Shown here: positions 8,728-17,001 of the stretch, in pieces
Position numbering within the stretch: position 1 is the stretch's first letter
How the letters are laid out: every line of letters starts with the position of its first letter
Assembly (NCBI RefSeq): GCF_030159855.1
Contig: NZ_BSNG01000001.1
Location: 1,426,001-1,490,000 of the forward strand
Source of the DNA: Devosia yakushimensis
Lineage (GTDB): Bacteria > Pseudomonadota > Alphaproteobacteria > Rhizobiales > Devosiaceae
Direction of reading: 5' to 3'
Length of the DNA stretch: 64,000 nt
Made by a program: the position numbers and the translations under genes
The notes under the pieces: model-generated
Seen by the model: only the letters and a program-made list of their open reading frames with translations
Databases searched by the model: none
Told to the model about the DNA's origin: nothing

Positions 8728-9123
8728 ATGCATCAATGCTCGTGCCTATGCGGGGCCGTGACTTTTACCGTCGAAGGGGCGCTGCCACCGGCGTCTGCCT
8801 GTCATTGTACAAAATGCCGCAAGCATATCGGGCATTACGAGGCCGGTGTCGATGTGCCGCGGTCGGCGGTGAGCGTCGCGGGAGCGGAGAAAGTGACCTG
8901 GTATTTCTCTTCGGAGAACGTGCGTCGCGGATTCTGCTCGATCTGCGGCTCTTCGCTCTTTTTCGACATTGTCGGCCATGACCGGATCGGGATCAACATG
9001 GGCGCCTTCGATACGCCCACCAATACCAAATTGGCGCTGCACATCTTTGTCGCCGACAAAGGCGACTACTACGACATAGCCGACGGGCTCCCGCAGTATT
9101 TGCAGGTGCCAGGGCGGGGTTGA
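8728..9123 (+). CDS. GFA family (Gfa/CENP-V fold) zinc protein
   Basis: A 131-residue protein of the glutathione-dependent formaldehyde-activating enzyme family, a Cys-rich beta fold that binds zinc. The cysteines are in CSCLCGAV at the N terminus, CHCTKC in the middle and CSICGSS after them. The ATG at 8728 follows GAGGGG with good spacing; an upstream in-frame ATG at 8695 would add 11 residues unlike the family. Members are mostly of unknown substrate, and only a few act on S-hydroxymethylglutathione. It is not clearly part of the cluster before it. Confidence 0.88.
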   Translation: MHQCSCLCGAVTFTVEGALPPASACHCTKCRKHIGHYEAGVDVPRSAVSVAGAEKVTWYFSSENVRRGFCSICGSSLFFDIVGHDRIGINMGAFDTPTNTKLALHIFVADKGDYYDIADGLPQYLQVPGRG

Positions 9124-9141
9124 GGCCGTCTGTACCCAAAC

Positions 9142-9172
9142 GAAAAGGGACCCTTTCGGGTCCCTTTTCTTA
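9142..9172. terminator. Bidirectional terminator between the GFA gene and glnA
   Basis: A 12-bp perfect stem (9142-9153 with 9158-9169) with a TTTC loop has A-rich and T-rich flanks on both sides, so it can end both the plus-strand GFA gene and minus-strand glnA. Confidence 0.9.
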
Positions 9173-9187
9173 TTGCACCAGAGCAGC

Positions 9188-10597
9188 TTACGCCGAGTAG
9201 TACATTTCGTATTCGACCGGATGCGGGGTCTGCTCGAACTTCACGACTTCGGTCATCTTCAGCTCGATATAGCTGTCGATCTGGTCGTTGTCGAACACAC
9301 CGCCGGCGAGCAGGAACTCGCGGTCGGCATCGAGGCTGTTGAGGGCTTCGCGCAGCGAGCCGCAGACATGCGGGATCTGCATCAGTTCCTGGCGCGGCAG
9401 CTCGTACAGATCCTTGTCCATCGGCTCGCCGGGGTGGATCTTGTTCTTGATGCCGTCGAGGCCGGCCATGAGCATGGCCGAGAAGGCCAGGTATGGGTTG
9501 GCCAGCGGATCGGGGAAGCGGATTTCGATACGCTTGGACTTCGGCGACTGGCCGAAGGGGATACGGCAGGAAGCCGAACGGTTGCGCGCCGAATAAGCCA
9601 GCAGCACGGGGGCTTCAAAGCCCGGCACCAGGCGCTTGTAGCTATTGGTGGTGGGGTTGGTGAAGGCGTTGATCGCCTTTGCGTGCTTGATGATACCGCC
9701 GATATAGTACAGCGCTTCCATCGACAGGCCTGCATACTGGTCGCCGGCGAACAGCGGCTTGCCGTCCTTCCAGATCGACTGGTGGCAGTGCATGCCCGAG
9801 CCATTGTCGCCGAAGATCGGCTTTGGCATGAAGGTCACGGTCTTGCCATAGGCATTGGCGACCTGATGGATGACATACTTGTAGATCTGCACGTCATCGG
9901 CAGCCTTGATCATCGGCGCAAACTTGATGCCGAGTTCGTGCTGAGCCGAAGCCACTTCGTGGTGGTGCTTTTCGACGACCACGCCCATGTCGGCCATGGC
10001 AGCCAGCATTTCGCCACGGATATCCTGCGCGCTATCCAGCGGAGGAACCGGGAAATAGCCCTTCTTCAGACCAATATGGTGGCCGTTATTGCCGGCTTCA
10101 TACGCGGTGTCATTGTTGGACGGCAGTTCGGGGTGATCGACCTCGAAGCCAACCTTGAACGGGGTGTTGGAATACTTCACGTCGTCGAACATGAAGAATT
10201 CGGGCTCGGCGCCGAACACGACGGTGTCGCCAATGCCCGATGCCTTGAGGAAGGCTTCGGCCTTCTTGGCCGTGGTGCGCGGATCACGGCTATAGGGCTG
10301 GTAGGTCAGGGGCTCGAGAATGTCGCAGTTCACCACCAGCGTGGACGCGCCGAAGAAGGGGTCCATATAGTGCGAATTGGGATCGGGCATCAGCACCATG
10401 TCGGACTCGTTGATGGCCTTCCAGCCACCGATCGAGGAACCGTCGAACATGGTGCCTTCTTCGAACAGGTCTTCATCGACGATCGACACGTCGAGCGTGA
10501 CGTGCTGCAGCTTGCCGCGTGGATCGGTGAAGCGCAGGTCGAGATACTTGATGTTCTCGTCTTTGATCTTCTGAAGGAGGTCGCTTCCGGTGGTCAT
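9188..10597 (-). CDS. glnA: Glutamine synthetase type I
   Basis: GSI-beta glutamine synthetase of 469 residues, exactly the usual length. It makes glutamine from glutamate, ammonia and ATP as a cytoplasmic dodecamer. Visible motifs are DGSSIGGW near residue 53, FGAEPEFFMFD (metal site), NGHHIGLKKGYFPVPP, MPKPIFGDNGSGMHCHQS and NPTTNSYKRLVPGFEAPV. The adenylylation Tyr is residue 398 in DLYELP, so activity is probably controlled by GlnE. It lies 71 bases downstream of glnB on the same strand and shares its nitrogen-controlled promoter. Confidence 0.98.
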   Translation of the reverse strand: MTTGSDLLQKIKDENIKYLDLRFTDPRGKLQHVTLDVSIVDEDLFEEGTMFDGSSIGGWKAINESDMVLMPDPNSHYMDPFFGASTLVVNCDILEPLTYQPYSRDPRTTAKKAEAFLKASGIGDTVVFGAEPEFFMFDDVKYSNTPFKVGFEVDHPELPSNNDTAYEAGNNGHHIGLKKGYFPVPPLDSAQDIRGEMLAAMADMGVVVEKHHHEVASAQHELGIKFAPMIKAADDVQIYKYVIHQVANAYGKTVTFMPKPIFGDNGSGMHCHQSIWKDGKPLFAGDQYAGLSMEALYYIGGIIKHAKAINAFTNPTTNSYKRLVPGFEAPVLLAYSARNRSASCRIPFGQSPKSKRIEIRFPDPLANPYLAFSAMLMAGLDGIKNKIHPGEPMDKDLYELPRQELMQIPHVCGSLREALNSLDADREFLLAGGVFDNDQIDSYIELKMTEVVKFEQTPHPVEYEMYYSA

Positions 10598-10668
10598 TAG
10601 GTCTTCCCCTGTCTAAATCGGAATGCTTGTTGTTCGTCTCGGCGCGTCGCTTCTAAGGGGGAGGGCCC

Positions 10669-11007
10669 TTAGAGCGCGTCGTCGCCAAATTCGCCGGTGC
10701 GGATGCGGATGGCCTGCTCGATCGAGTAAACGAAGATCTTGCCATCGCCAATGCGACCGGTTTGTGCTGCGTTGCGGATCGCTTCGATGGCTTTTTCGGC
10801 GAGCTCGTCGGGGCACACGACCTCGACCTTCACCTTGGGCAGAAAATCCACGACATATTCGGCGCCGCGATAAAGTTCAGTGTGGCCCTTTTGCCGGCCG
10901 AAGCCTTTCGCCTCGGTAACGGTGATGCCCTGCAGGCCAACCTCCTGCAGCGCCTCTTTGACTTCGTCGAGCTTGAACGGCTTTACGATAGCCTCGATTT
11001 TTTTCAA
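10669..11007 (-). CDS. glnB: Nitrogen regulatory protein P-II
   Basis: P-II signal protein, which reads 2-oxoglutarate and ATP/ADP and controls GlnE and NtrB. I chose a TTG start at 11007: a GGAGG site sits 5 bases before it, the protein becomes the canonical 112 residues, and the uridylylation Tyr falls exactly at position 51 (YRGAEY). A GTG at 11019 in the same frame would add four residues and overlap the ribosome site. The T-loop (GFGRQKGHTELYRGAEYVVDF) and the C-terminal TGRIGDGKIFV are intact. It forms the glnB-glnA operon, with a sigma-54 promoter upstream. Confidence 0.96.
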   Translation of the reverse strand: MKKIEAIVKPFKLDEVKEALQEVGLQGITVTEAKGFGRQKGHTELYRGAEYVVDFLPKVKVEVVCPDELAEKAIEAIRNAAQTGRIGDGKIFVYSIEQAIRIRTGEFGDDAL

Positions 11008-11052
11008 TTGAGCCTCCACGTGCCTGATTTAGGCGGATACCGCCATCCCGTA

Positions 11053-11068
11053 TGCACGGCCTGTGCCA
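11053..11068 (-). promoter_or_regulatory. Sigma-54 promoter of glnBA
   Basis: On the minus strand the sequence TGGCACA-GGCC-GTGCA matches the sigma-54 consensus TGGCACG-N4-TTGCW at all key GG and GC positions. It is about 45 bases upstream of the glnB start, which is typical for glnBA of alphaproteobacteria. Confidence 0.8.
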
Positions 11069-11174
11069 CGCTGGCGGAAACATAAAAAATATCGTCTTGC
11101 TAAAGGCTTACTGCTGTAAGCTGAAGTTGCTGATCGTAACTGCGATGCAGTCAGTGATCAAAATGTCATCGAAC

Positions 11175-11191
11175 TGCACAGACTTTGTGCA
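11175..11191. promoter_or_regulatory. NtrC binding site
   Basis: TGCACAGACTTTGTGCA is a 17-bp match to the NtrC site TGCAC-N7-GTGCA. It lies about 107 bases upstream of the sigma-54 promoter, a normal enhancer distance. It also sits about 36 bases upstream of the divergent NTF2-like gene. Confidence 0.75.
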
Positions 11192-11226
11192 TTTTGTGAT
11201 CGTTCAGTGAAAGAACCGACCCAAAA

Positions 11227-11601
11227 ATGACTATGATGACGCCACTTCAATGTGTCCAGCTTCAGTTTGAAGCCTATAACGAGCGCGATCTGCCACGTTT
11301 CCTGTCGGCTTTTGCCGAGGATGTGCGCAGCTTCCGCCTGCCGGACATGACGCCGCTATTGGCCGGAAAAGCGGCCTATGGCGAATTCTACGCGCGCGAG
11401 CGGTTTGTGCATGAGGGGCTGCGGGCCGAGGTCATCAATCGCATCGCATTGGGCAATACGGTGATCGACCATGAGATGATCCATGGCCTGGGACCTGAGC
11501 CGATTGAAACGGCGATCATGTTTGTTATCCGCGATGGGTTGATAGCCGAGGTCTTCGCCATTCCCGGGAAATTGCCAAGCAAGGCTTTGACTGACAGTTG
11601 A
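11227..11601 (+). CDS. NTF2-like / SnoaL-fold protein
   Basis: A 124-residue small alpha+beta-barrel protein of the NTF2-like superfamily (steroid delta-isomerase and SnoaL relatives). The family pattern is the N-terminal QLQFEAYNERDLPRFLSAFAEDV, then the GKAAYGEFYARER turn and a strand IETAIMFVIRDGLIAEVFAIPG. Function is unknown, because the fold serves as enzyme or binding cup. Three Met codons are clustered at 11227-11238, so the exact start is uncertain by three residues. It is divergent from glnB, with the NtrC site between them. Confidence 0.82.
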   Translation: MTMMTPLQCVQLQFEAYNERDLPRFLSAFAEDVRSFRLPDMTPLLAGKAAYGEFYARERFVHEGLRAEVINRIALGNTVIDHEMIHGLGPEPIETAIMFVIRDGLIAEVFAIPGKLPSKALTDS

Positions 11602-11615
11602 ACTTAGGCTAGACC
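11587..11615 (+). promoter_or_regulatory. Promoter of tRNA-Leu
   Basis: TTGACT, 17 bases, then TAGACC, about 30 bases before the tRNA. The -35 box overlaps the end of the NTF2-like gene. Confidence 0.55.
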
Positions 11616-11644
11616 CACGCGCAACCCGGCCAGCGGGTACCCTT

Positions 11645-11729
11645 GCGGGTGTGGCGGAACTGGTAGACGCACTGGATTTAGGTTCCAGCGCCGCAAGGCG
11701 TGGAGGTTCGAGTCCTCTCACCCGCACCA
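11645..11729 (+). tRNA. tRNA-Leu (anticodon TAG)
   Basis: The 7-bp acceptor stem pairs GCGGGTG with CACCCGC, followed by A and an encoded CCA (11727-11729). The anticodon stem CTGGA/TCCAG encloses TTTAGGT, giving anticodon TAG. A long variable arm (CGCCGCAAGGCG) and the T arm GGTTCGAGTCC mark it as a class II leucine tRNA. It reads CUN codons. Confidence 0.96.
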
Positions 11730-11775
11730 CAATTGGACACTGGCCCTGAGTTTAATGAATACGGGATTGAACCGA

Positions 11776-13155
11776 ATGCAGGTTACCGAAACCCTCAATG
11801 AGGGCCTGAAGCGCAAGCTCAGCGTTACCATTCCGGCCGCCGACCTGGTCACGCGCCTCGATGCCAAGCTCCAGGAGCTCAAGGGCCAGGCCAATATCAA
11901 GGGCTTCCGTCCGGGCAAAGTGCCGACCTCTTATCTCAAGAAGGTCTATGGCCGCTCCGCCATGAGCGAAGTGATGACGGACGCGATCAACGCGACGGTG
12001 TCCGAGACCCTGGACAAGCGCGAAGAACGCGCTGCCGCTCAGCCCAAGGTTGACCTGCCCGACGATCAGGCCGTGATCAACGAAGTGCTCGACGGCAATG
12101 CCGATCTGGCATTCGAAGTCGAATACGAAGTTCTGCCGCCGGTTGCGCTGATGGAGCTCAAGGGCGTCAAGCTCGACAAGCCTGTCGTCGACGTCACCGA
12201 CGAAGAGCTGGATGCCGAAGTCAATCGCGTCTTCGCTCAGAACCGTGGCTATACCGACAAGGGCGATGAAGGCGTTGTCGAAAACGGCGACCGCCTGGGT
12301 CTCTCCTTCGTTGGCAAGATCGACGGCAAGGCCTTTGATGGCGGCACGTCCGACCATGCTCACCTCACTGTCGGCTCGGGCGAATTCATCCCCGGCTTTG
12401 AAGAGCAGCTGATCGGCGTCAAGAAGGGCGGCTCCAAGGAAGTCAAAGTGACCTTCCCGGCCGATTACCAGAGCGCTGAGCTTGCCGGTAAGGACGCCGT
12501 GTTCGACGTCACCATCCTGCATGTCGATGGCCCCAACCAGGGCGATCTGGACGATGATTTCGCCAAGCGCCTCGGCCTCGATGACGTTGCCGCCCTGCGC
12601 AATGCCGTCAAGGAACAGATGGAAGCCGCGCTGGCCTCGATGAGCCGCCAGCACGTCAAGCGCCAGATTCTCGACGCGCTCGACGACGGTCACAAGTTCG
12701 AAGTCCCGGCCCAGCTGGTCGATGCCGAATTTGAAACCATCTGGGGCCGCGTGCAGCACGAAGTGGAAAGCCACGGCCGTTCCTTCGAAGACGAAGGCAC
12801 CACCGAGGAAGCCGCTCGCGAGCAGTACCGCAAGATCGCCGAGCGTCGCGTGCGCCTGGGCCTGGTCGTTGCCGAGATCGGCAACAAGAACGAGGTCAAT
12901 GTCACCGAGGAAGAGCACCAGCAGGCCCTGATCGCCGAAGTGCGCCGCTTCCCCGGCCAGGAACAGCAGGTCTACGACTATTACCGCAAGAACCCGCAGG
13001 CTCTTGCCGGTCTTCGCGCGCCGGTGTTCGAGAACAAGGTCGTCGACTATGTCGCTGACCTGGGCGAGATCACCGACAAGAAGATGACCCGCGCCGAACT
13101 CGCCAAGCTGATCCAGGCTGACGAGGACGAGGTTCCGGAAGAACACCACCACTAA
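11776..13155 (+). CDS. tig: Trigger factor, ribosome-bound chaperone and peptidyl-prolyl isomerase
   Basis: A 459-residue trigger factor from ATG at 11776 (MQVTETLNEGLKRKL), the family start; an ATG at 11755 adds seven unrelated residues. The N-terminal ribosome-binding domain contains the signature GFRPGKVP. The FKBP-type isomerase domain (about 160-250) has GDRLGLSFVGKIDGKAFDGG and GFEEQLIGVKKG, and a helical C-terminal chaperone domain follows. It folds nascent chains at the ribosome exit. In many bacteria tig precedes clpP-clpX; here they are in the same region but 4.6 kb apart. Confidence 0.97.
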   Translation: MQVTETLNEGLKRKLSVTIPAADLVTRLDAKLQELKGQANIKGFRPGKVPTSYLKKVYGRSAMSEVMTDAINATVSETLDKREERAAAQPKVDLPDDQAVINEVLDGNADLAFEVEYEVLPPVALMELKGVKLDKPVVDVTDEELDAEVNRVFAQNRGYTDKGDEGVVENGDRLGLSFVGKIDGKAFDGGTSDHAHLTVGSGEFIPGFEEQLIGVKKGGSKEVKVTFPADYQSAELAGKDAVFDVTILHVDGPNQGDLDDDFAKRLGLDDVAALRNAVKEQMEAALASMSRQHVKRQILDALDDGHKFEVPAQLVDAEFETIWGRVQHEVESHGRSFEDEGTTEEAAREQYRKIAERRVRLGLVVAEIGNKNEVNVTEEEHQQALIAEVRRFPGQEQQVYDYYRKNPQALAGLRAPVFENKVVDYVADLGEITDKKMTRAELAKLIQADEDEVPEEHHH

Positions 13156-13180
13156 GTGTTCTGATCCAAAGCGAATTTTC

Positions 13181-13210
13181 AAAGCCGCCCAGAAATGGGC
13201 GGCTTTTTGT
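13181..13210 (+). terminator. Rho-independent terminator of tig
   Basis: A perfect 10-bp stem AAAGCCGCCC / GGGCGGCTTT (13181-13206) is followed by a T-rich run, 25 bases after the tig stop. Confidence 0.92.
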
Positions 13211-13245
13211 TTTTGCTATGAGGCGCCGGGCAATATCCGCCCACC

Positions 13246-13346
13246 GGGTCATTCCGGCGCAGGCCGGAATCCATTCTGTGCCTTGCCCGAACAGTCGATG
13301 TCGGTGATAGCCTTCAGCATGGATTCCGGCCCGCGCCGGAATGACA
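13246..13346. repeat. Interspersed palindromic repeat, copy B
   Basis: It has the same 5' arm as copy A (GGGTCATTCCGGCGCAGGCC and on) and a 3' arm with one or two changes (GCCCGCGCC for GCCTGCGCC). It is in the same orientation as copy A, with a different loop except for the TTCAGCATGGATTCCGG segment. Confidence 0.87.
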
Positions 13347-13372
13347 CCGCATAATTCAAAGCAGACCGCCCC

Positions 13373-14845
13373 ATGACCGCCAATATTGCCGATGTCCTGC
13401 TCACTCCCAGCCAGATGGCCGAGGCCGATCGGCTCGCCGTTCAGTCCGGCGTCAAGTCGCTGGCCCTGATGGAGGCGGCCGGCAAGGCGGTGGCCGAGGC
13501 CATCACCGAGCGCTATTACCAGCGCTCCGCCCTCGTCCTGTGCGGACCGGGCAATAATGGCGGCGACGGGTTCGTGGTGGCGCGGCTGCTGAAACAGCGC
13601 GGTTGGCCGGTGCAATTGCGGCTGATCGGTGCGCGTGATGCGCTCAAGGGCGACGCCGCCACCATGGCGGACCAATGGACCGGCCGGGTGGAAACGCCAA
13701 CGGCCGCCGATATTGAAAACGCCGATCTGGTCGTCGACGCGTTACTGGGCGCGGGGCTGGACCGGGATGTGGAAGGCCCGTTCAAGGAGATCATCGACGC
13801 GGTCAATGCCAGTTCGCGACCTGTGGTGAGTATCGACGTGCCCAGCGGCATTGATGGCGCGACGGGCAGGGCGCGTAGCGCGGCCATGATCGCCGAAATG
13901 ACGGTGACCTTCTTCCGGCTCAAGCCGGGCCATCTGCTGCAGCCGGGGCGCACGCTGTGCGGTGAGGTGGTGCTGGGCGATATCGGCATTCCCGATGCTG
14001 TGCTCAACCCGATTGCGCCAACTGCCTGGCAGAACGGGCCTAGCCTCTGGTCGCTGCCTGAGATCAGCCAAGACGGCAACAAATTCGACCGCGGCCATTG
14101 CGTCGTCGTCTCCGGCGGCCCCTTGCAAACCGGCGCGGCCCGGCTGGCGGCCATGGGAGCGTTCCGGGCTGGGGCAGGGCTGGTGTCGCTGGCGGGCTCG
14201 GAACAGGCCCTGCTGGTCCACGCCGCCCATGTCACCGCCGTCATGCTCAAGCCTGCTGAGGACACAGCTGCCCTGGCCGAATTGCTCGGCGACAAGCGGG
14301 TGCGCTCCGTGGTTATCGGTCCGGCTGCCGGTGTGGGGCCACAAACCCGCGACAATGTGCTGACCGTGCTGGCTTCGGACGCCGCCGTGGTGCTCGATGC
14401 CGACGCATTGACCAGCTTTTCGGGCGACGCGATCGTGCTATTCGATGCGGTCAAGGCAAAGCCCCGCCCGGTGGTGATCACGCCGCACGAAGGGGAATTT
14501 CAGCGGCTGTTTGGCGACGTGCCGGGCGGCAAACTCGATATGGCCCGCGCCGCCGCCGCACATTCGGGCACCATCGTCGTGCTCAAGGGCAGCGACACCA
14601 TCATTGCCGCCCCCGACGGCCGCGCCGCCATCAACACCAATGCACCCGCCTGGCTGGGCACGGCCGGCTCGGGCGACGTGCTGGCCGGCGTGATCGCCGG
14701 ACTGATGGGGCAGGGCATGGACGGCTGGGAAGCCGCCTGCGCCGGTGTCTGGCTACATGCCGAGGCAGCCAACCGCTTCGGCGGCCCCGGCCTGATCAGC
14801 GAAGATTTGCCCCTGTTGATCCCGGGCGTGTTGGCGAGCCTTTAG
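13373..14845 (+). CDS. nnr: Bifunctional NAD(P)H-hydrate epimerase / ADP-dependent dehydratase
   Basis: A 490-residue fusion of the YjeF N-terminal epimerase and C-terminal dehydratase that repairs hydrated NADH and NADPH. The N domain (about 1-215) has SLALMEAAGKAVAEAI, then GPGNNGGDGFVVARLL, and VDALLGAGLDRDVEGPFKE. The C domain (about 220-490) has FDRGHCVVVSGG, DADALTSFSG, TPHEGEFQRLFG and the ATP-binding GTAGSGDVLAGVIAGL. Both catalytic halves look complete. It stands alone after copy B of the palindromic repeat. Confidence 0.96.
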   Translation: MTANIADVLLTPSQMAEADRLAVQSGVKSLALMEAAGKAVAEAITERYYQRSALVLCGPGNNGGDGFVVARLLKQRGWPVQLRLIGARDALKGDAATMADQWTGRVETPTAADIENADLVVDALLGAGLDRDVEGPFKEIIDAVNASSRPVVSIDVPSGIDGATGRARSAAMIAEMTVTFFRLKPGHLLQPGRTLCGEVVLGDIGIPDAVLNPIAPTAWQNGPSLWSLPEISQDGNKFDRGHCVVVSGGPLQTGAARLAAMGAFRAGAGLVSLAGSEQALLVHAAHVTAVMLKPAEDTAALAELLGDKRVRSVVIGPAAGVGPQTRDNVLTVLASDAAVVLDADALTSFSGDAIVLFDAVKAKPRPVVITPHEGEFQRLFGDVPGGKLDMARAAAAHSGTIVVLKGSDTIIAAPDGRAAINTNAPAWLGTAGSGDVLAGVIAGLMGQGMDGWEAACAGVWLHAEAANRFGGPGLISEDLPLLIPGVLASL

Positions 14846-14846
14846 G

Positions 14847-16103
14847 CTAGCGCCAGCTCACCATCAATTTTTCCAGTCCGTGGAAGTGATAGACATTATT
14901 GTATCGCGGTTCTTCGGCGATCCGCAGCTTCGGTAGCCGCCGGAACAATTCACTGAACGCAACCTGCAATTCGATCCGCGCCAGCGGCGCTCCGATGCAG
15001 AAATGGATGCCGGCGCCGAAGCTGACATTGGCGCCATCGGTGCGGAACGGGTCGAATCTATTGGCATTGGCAAACCGCGCGGGATCGCGATTGGCGGCCC
15101 CCAGCATCAGCCCGATTACGTCGCCCTTGCGCAGCTCGATGCCCTCATAGTCGACGTCGCTCAGCGCATAGCGGGTGAACATATGCAGCGGCGCATCGAA
15201 CCGCAGGCATTCCTCCGCCGTCGCCGCCGATTGCTCGTCGCTGGTGAAAAGCGTCGCCGGATCGATGCCGCTTTCGAGGATCGATTTGACGCCATTGCCC
15301 GTCGTATGGACGGTGGCCTCGTGCCCCGCATTGAGCAGCAGGATAGCGGTCGACATCACCTCTTCGTCGCTCAGTCGTTCGCCATTCTGCTCGGCGGTCA
15401 GCATATGGGTCAGCAAATCCTCGCGCGGCTGCTTGCGGCGGATCGCGATTTCGGCGTGCAGGTAATCCATGAAATCCTGGGCTGCATCATTGGCGTCCAG
15501 TTCGGTCTCATGCGTCACACCGAACATGTACATGGCCACCATGCGATTGGACCAGGCGAGCAGTTGCGGCGCTGCCTCGGCCGGCAGCCCCAGCATTTCG
15601 GCGATGATGATGGCGGGAATCGGTGCGGCGAAAGCCTTGATCAGGTCGATGCTTTCCTGATCCTCGAAGCCATCGATCATCTCATTGGCCAGCCTGATGA
15701 TCCGCGGCCGCAATTGCTCGACATGCCGCGACACGAAGGCGCGGTTGACCAGCGTCCGCAGCCGGGTATGCCCAGGCGGCTCCAGATTGAGCAGGGAATA
15801 TTTCTCGGTGAGATCGAACGCGGCGGTATGCGGCTTGGGCTTGGGCATGCCCAGCTCTTCCCGGCTCGCGACATGCAGGATTTCGCGGCCGAACCGCTTG
15901 TCCCGCAGCAAGGCGCTGACCTCCTTGAAGCCCGCGAAGCACCAATGGCCGTATTCATCCCAGAAGAAGGTGGAATTGTCCGCATGCAGCCGATCATAGA
16001 AGGCGTAGGGGTTCTGGTAGAAAATGGGATCGCGCGGATCGGCACTGCCGCGCCGGTTCTGGGGAACGTTTTCGACGGGCTTGAGCTGGAGAATGGCGGC
16101 CAT
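14847..16103 (-). CDS. Cytochrome P450
   Basis: A soluble bacterial class I P450 of 418 residues. The I-helix oxygen-activation motif AGHEAT is at 259-264, the ExxR motif is ECLR at 298-301, and the heme loop FGAGIHFCIG at 362-371 places the thiolate ligand at Cys369. There is no membrane anchor or signal peptide. No ferredoxin or reductase gene is adjacent, so it must borrow electron carriers. The substrate is not predictable. Its stop abuts the convergent nnr stop. A palindrome just upstream of its start could be an operator. Confidence 0.95.
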   Translation of the reverse strand: MAAILQLKPVENVPQNRRGSADPRDPIFYQNPYAFYDRLHADNSTFFWDEYGHWCFAGFKEVSALLRDKRFGREILHVASREELGMPKPKPHTAAFDLTEKYSLLNLEPPGHTRLRTLVNRAFVSRHVEQLRPRIIRLANEMIDGFEDQESIDLIKAFAAPIPAIIIAEMLGLPAEAAPQLLAWSNRMVAMYMFGVTHETELDANDAAQDFMDYLHAEIAIRRKQPREDLLTHMLTAEQNGERLSDEEVMSTAILLLNAGHEATVHTTGNGVKSILESGIDPATLFTSDEQSAATAEECLRFDAPLHMFTRYALSDVDYEGIELRKGDVIGLMLGAANRDPARFANANRFDPFRTDGANVSFGAGIHFCIGAPLARIELQVAFSELFRRLPKLRIAEEPRYNNVYHFHGLEKLMVSWR

Positions 16104-16138
16104 GGATGAGGGGAACCAATAGAGAAATCAAACAGCCG

Positions 16139-16164
16139 GCATTACGAACTGACATTCGTGATGC
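16139..16164. promoter_or_regulatory. Inverted repeat between P450 and YCII genes
   Basis: GCATTACGAA and TTCGTGATGC are reverse complements at 9 of 10 positions with a 6-base spacer. The position, between two divergent genes, suits an operator controlling one or both. Confidence 0.45.
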
Positions 16165-16236
16165 GACAAGGAGAAAAATAGTCGAACCTGCGGTTTGCCA
16201 GTCGTCGGGGTCATGTTCAACCACGGGAGACCGATC

Positions 16237-16635
16237 ATGAAATTTCTCTGCCTCGTCCACTTCGAATCTGACGCCTTCGATGGCATCACACCCGAGCAAC
16301 AGCGCCAGCTCGACGACGCCACGATCGAACACGACCATCGCCTGCGAGCGAGCGGAAACCTGCTCATCGCCTCGCCCCTGGCCGAGCCGGAAACGGCAAT
16401 CTCGATTGGCCGGCAGCGCCTGGCTAAGCTCTCGCAAACCGACGGCCCCTATACCGAAGCCAAGGAATGGGTCGGCGGTTTCCTGCTGCTCGAAGCCGAA
16501 AACATGGCGGCGGTTCTCGCCCTCCTGGAAGACGATCCCATAAAAGAATACGGCCGGGTCGAAATCCGCCCCTTGATGGAAGAGCATCGCCACAGCGAAA
16601 CCGGGCAGGCGCGCCCCGATTTCCGGACCATCTGA
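16237..16635 (+). CDS. YCII-related domain protein
   Basis: A 132-residue protein of the YCII-related (DGPF) family, a ferredoxin-like alpha/beta fold. It starts MKFLCLVHFES, has the family segment TDGPYTEAKEWVGGFLLLEAEN and ends with EIRPLMEEH. The ATG at 16237 follows GGGAGA. Members are often paired with an ECF sigma factor gene, but none is present here. Biochemical role unknown. A terminator follows. Confidence 0.88.
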   Translation: MKFLCLVHFESDAFDGITPEQQRQLDDATIEHDHRLRASGNLLIASPLAEPETAISIGRQRLAKLSQTDGPYTEAKEWVGGFLLLEAENMAAVLALLEDDPIKEYGRVEIRPLMEEHRHSETGQARPDFRTI

Positions 16636-16643
16636 TCATATTC

Positions 16644-16677
16644 CGGATGGCGGGCTACGCTCGCCATCCGCGTTTTT
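16644..16677 (+). terminator. Rho-independent terminator after the YCII gene
   Basis: A 9-bp stem CGGATGGCG / CGCCATCCG (16644-16670) is followed by CGTTTTT. Confidence 0.82.
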
Positions 16678-16707
16678 GACAGCAAGCACTGGACGCACGA
16701 AATTTTG

Positions 16708-16747
16708 TGTAGCACTTTTAATATGGATTGCTATATAAAGTGATACA
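16708..16747. promoter_or_regulatory. Operator-promoter of the brnTA pair
   Basis: Inverted arms TGTAGCACTTT (16708-16718) and AAAGTGATACA (16737-16747) match at 10 of 11 positions and flank an AT-rich -10-like region (GCTATATAAAG). The site ends 8 bases before the toxin ATG, as expected for autorepression by the BrnT-BrnA complex. Confidence 0.6.
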
Positions 16748-16755
16748 GAAAATCG

Positions 16756-17001
16756 ATGCGGATTGTTTGGGACGAGCCGAAGCGGCGAGCCAATATTGCA
16801 AAACACGGCATGGATTTTGCTGAGTTGACGACCGCGTTCTTTGAGGAGGCGATCATCGTGCCGGGTAAGTCCGGTCGCAAAGTGGCAATTGGCTGGTTCG
16901 ATGGCGCCGGGATCGTCGTAATTCACGTAATCTACGGCACCGAGGCAATTTCAGTGATCTCGATGCGCGCGGCCAGCCCGCGGGAAAGGAGGTTATTATG
17001 A
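16756..17001 (+). CDS. brnT: BrnT family ribonuclease toxin
   Basis: An 81-residue BrnT toxin, a RelE-fold ribosome-independent RNase. Family landmarks are WDEPKRRANIAKHGMDF at the N terminus, then KVAIGWFDGAGIVVIHVIY, then ISVISMRAASPRERRLL, where the ISxRxA and ERR positions are the usual active-site residues. Toxin-first order is typical of brnTA. The stop codon overlaps the antitoxin ATG (ATGA, 16998-17001), so the two are co-translated. Local AT content just upstream is higher than in the neighbours, which fits transfer. Confidence 0.9.
   Translation: MRIVWDEPKRRANIAKHGMDFAELTTAFFEEAIIVPGKSGRKVAIGWFDGAGIVVIHVIYGTEAISVISMRAASPRERRLL

Noticed and set aside
9173..10600. A 475-codon plus-strand frame opposite glnA
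   Set aside because: It is a shadow of glnA. Its composition is that of reverse-read coding DNA and it has no ribosome site.
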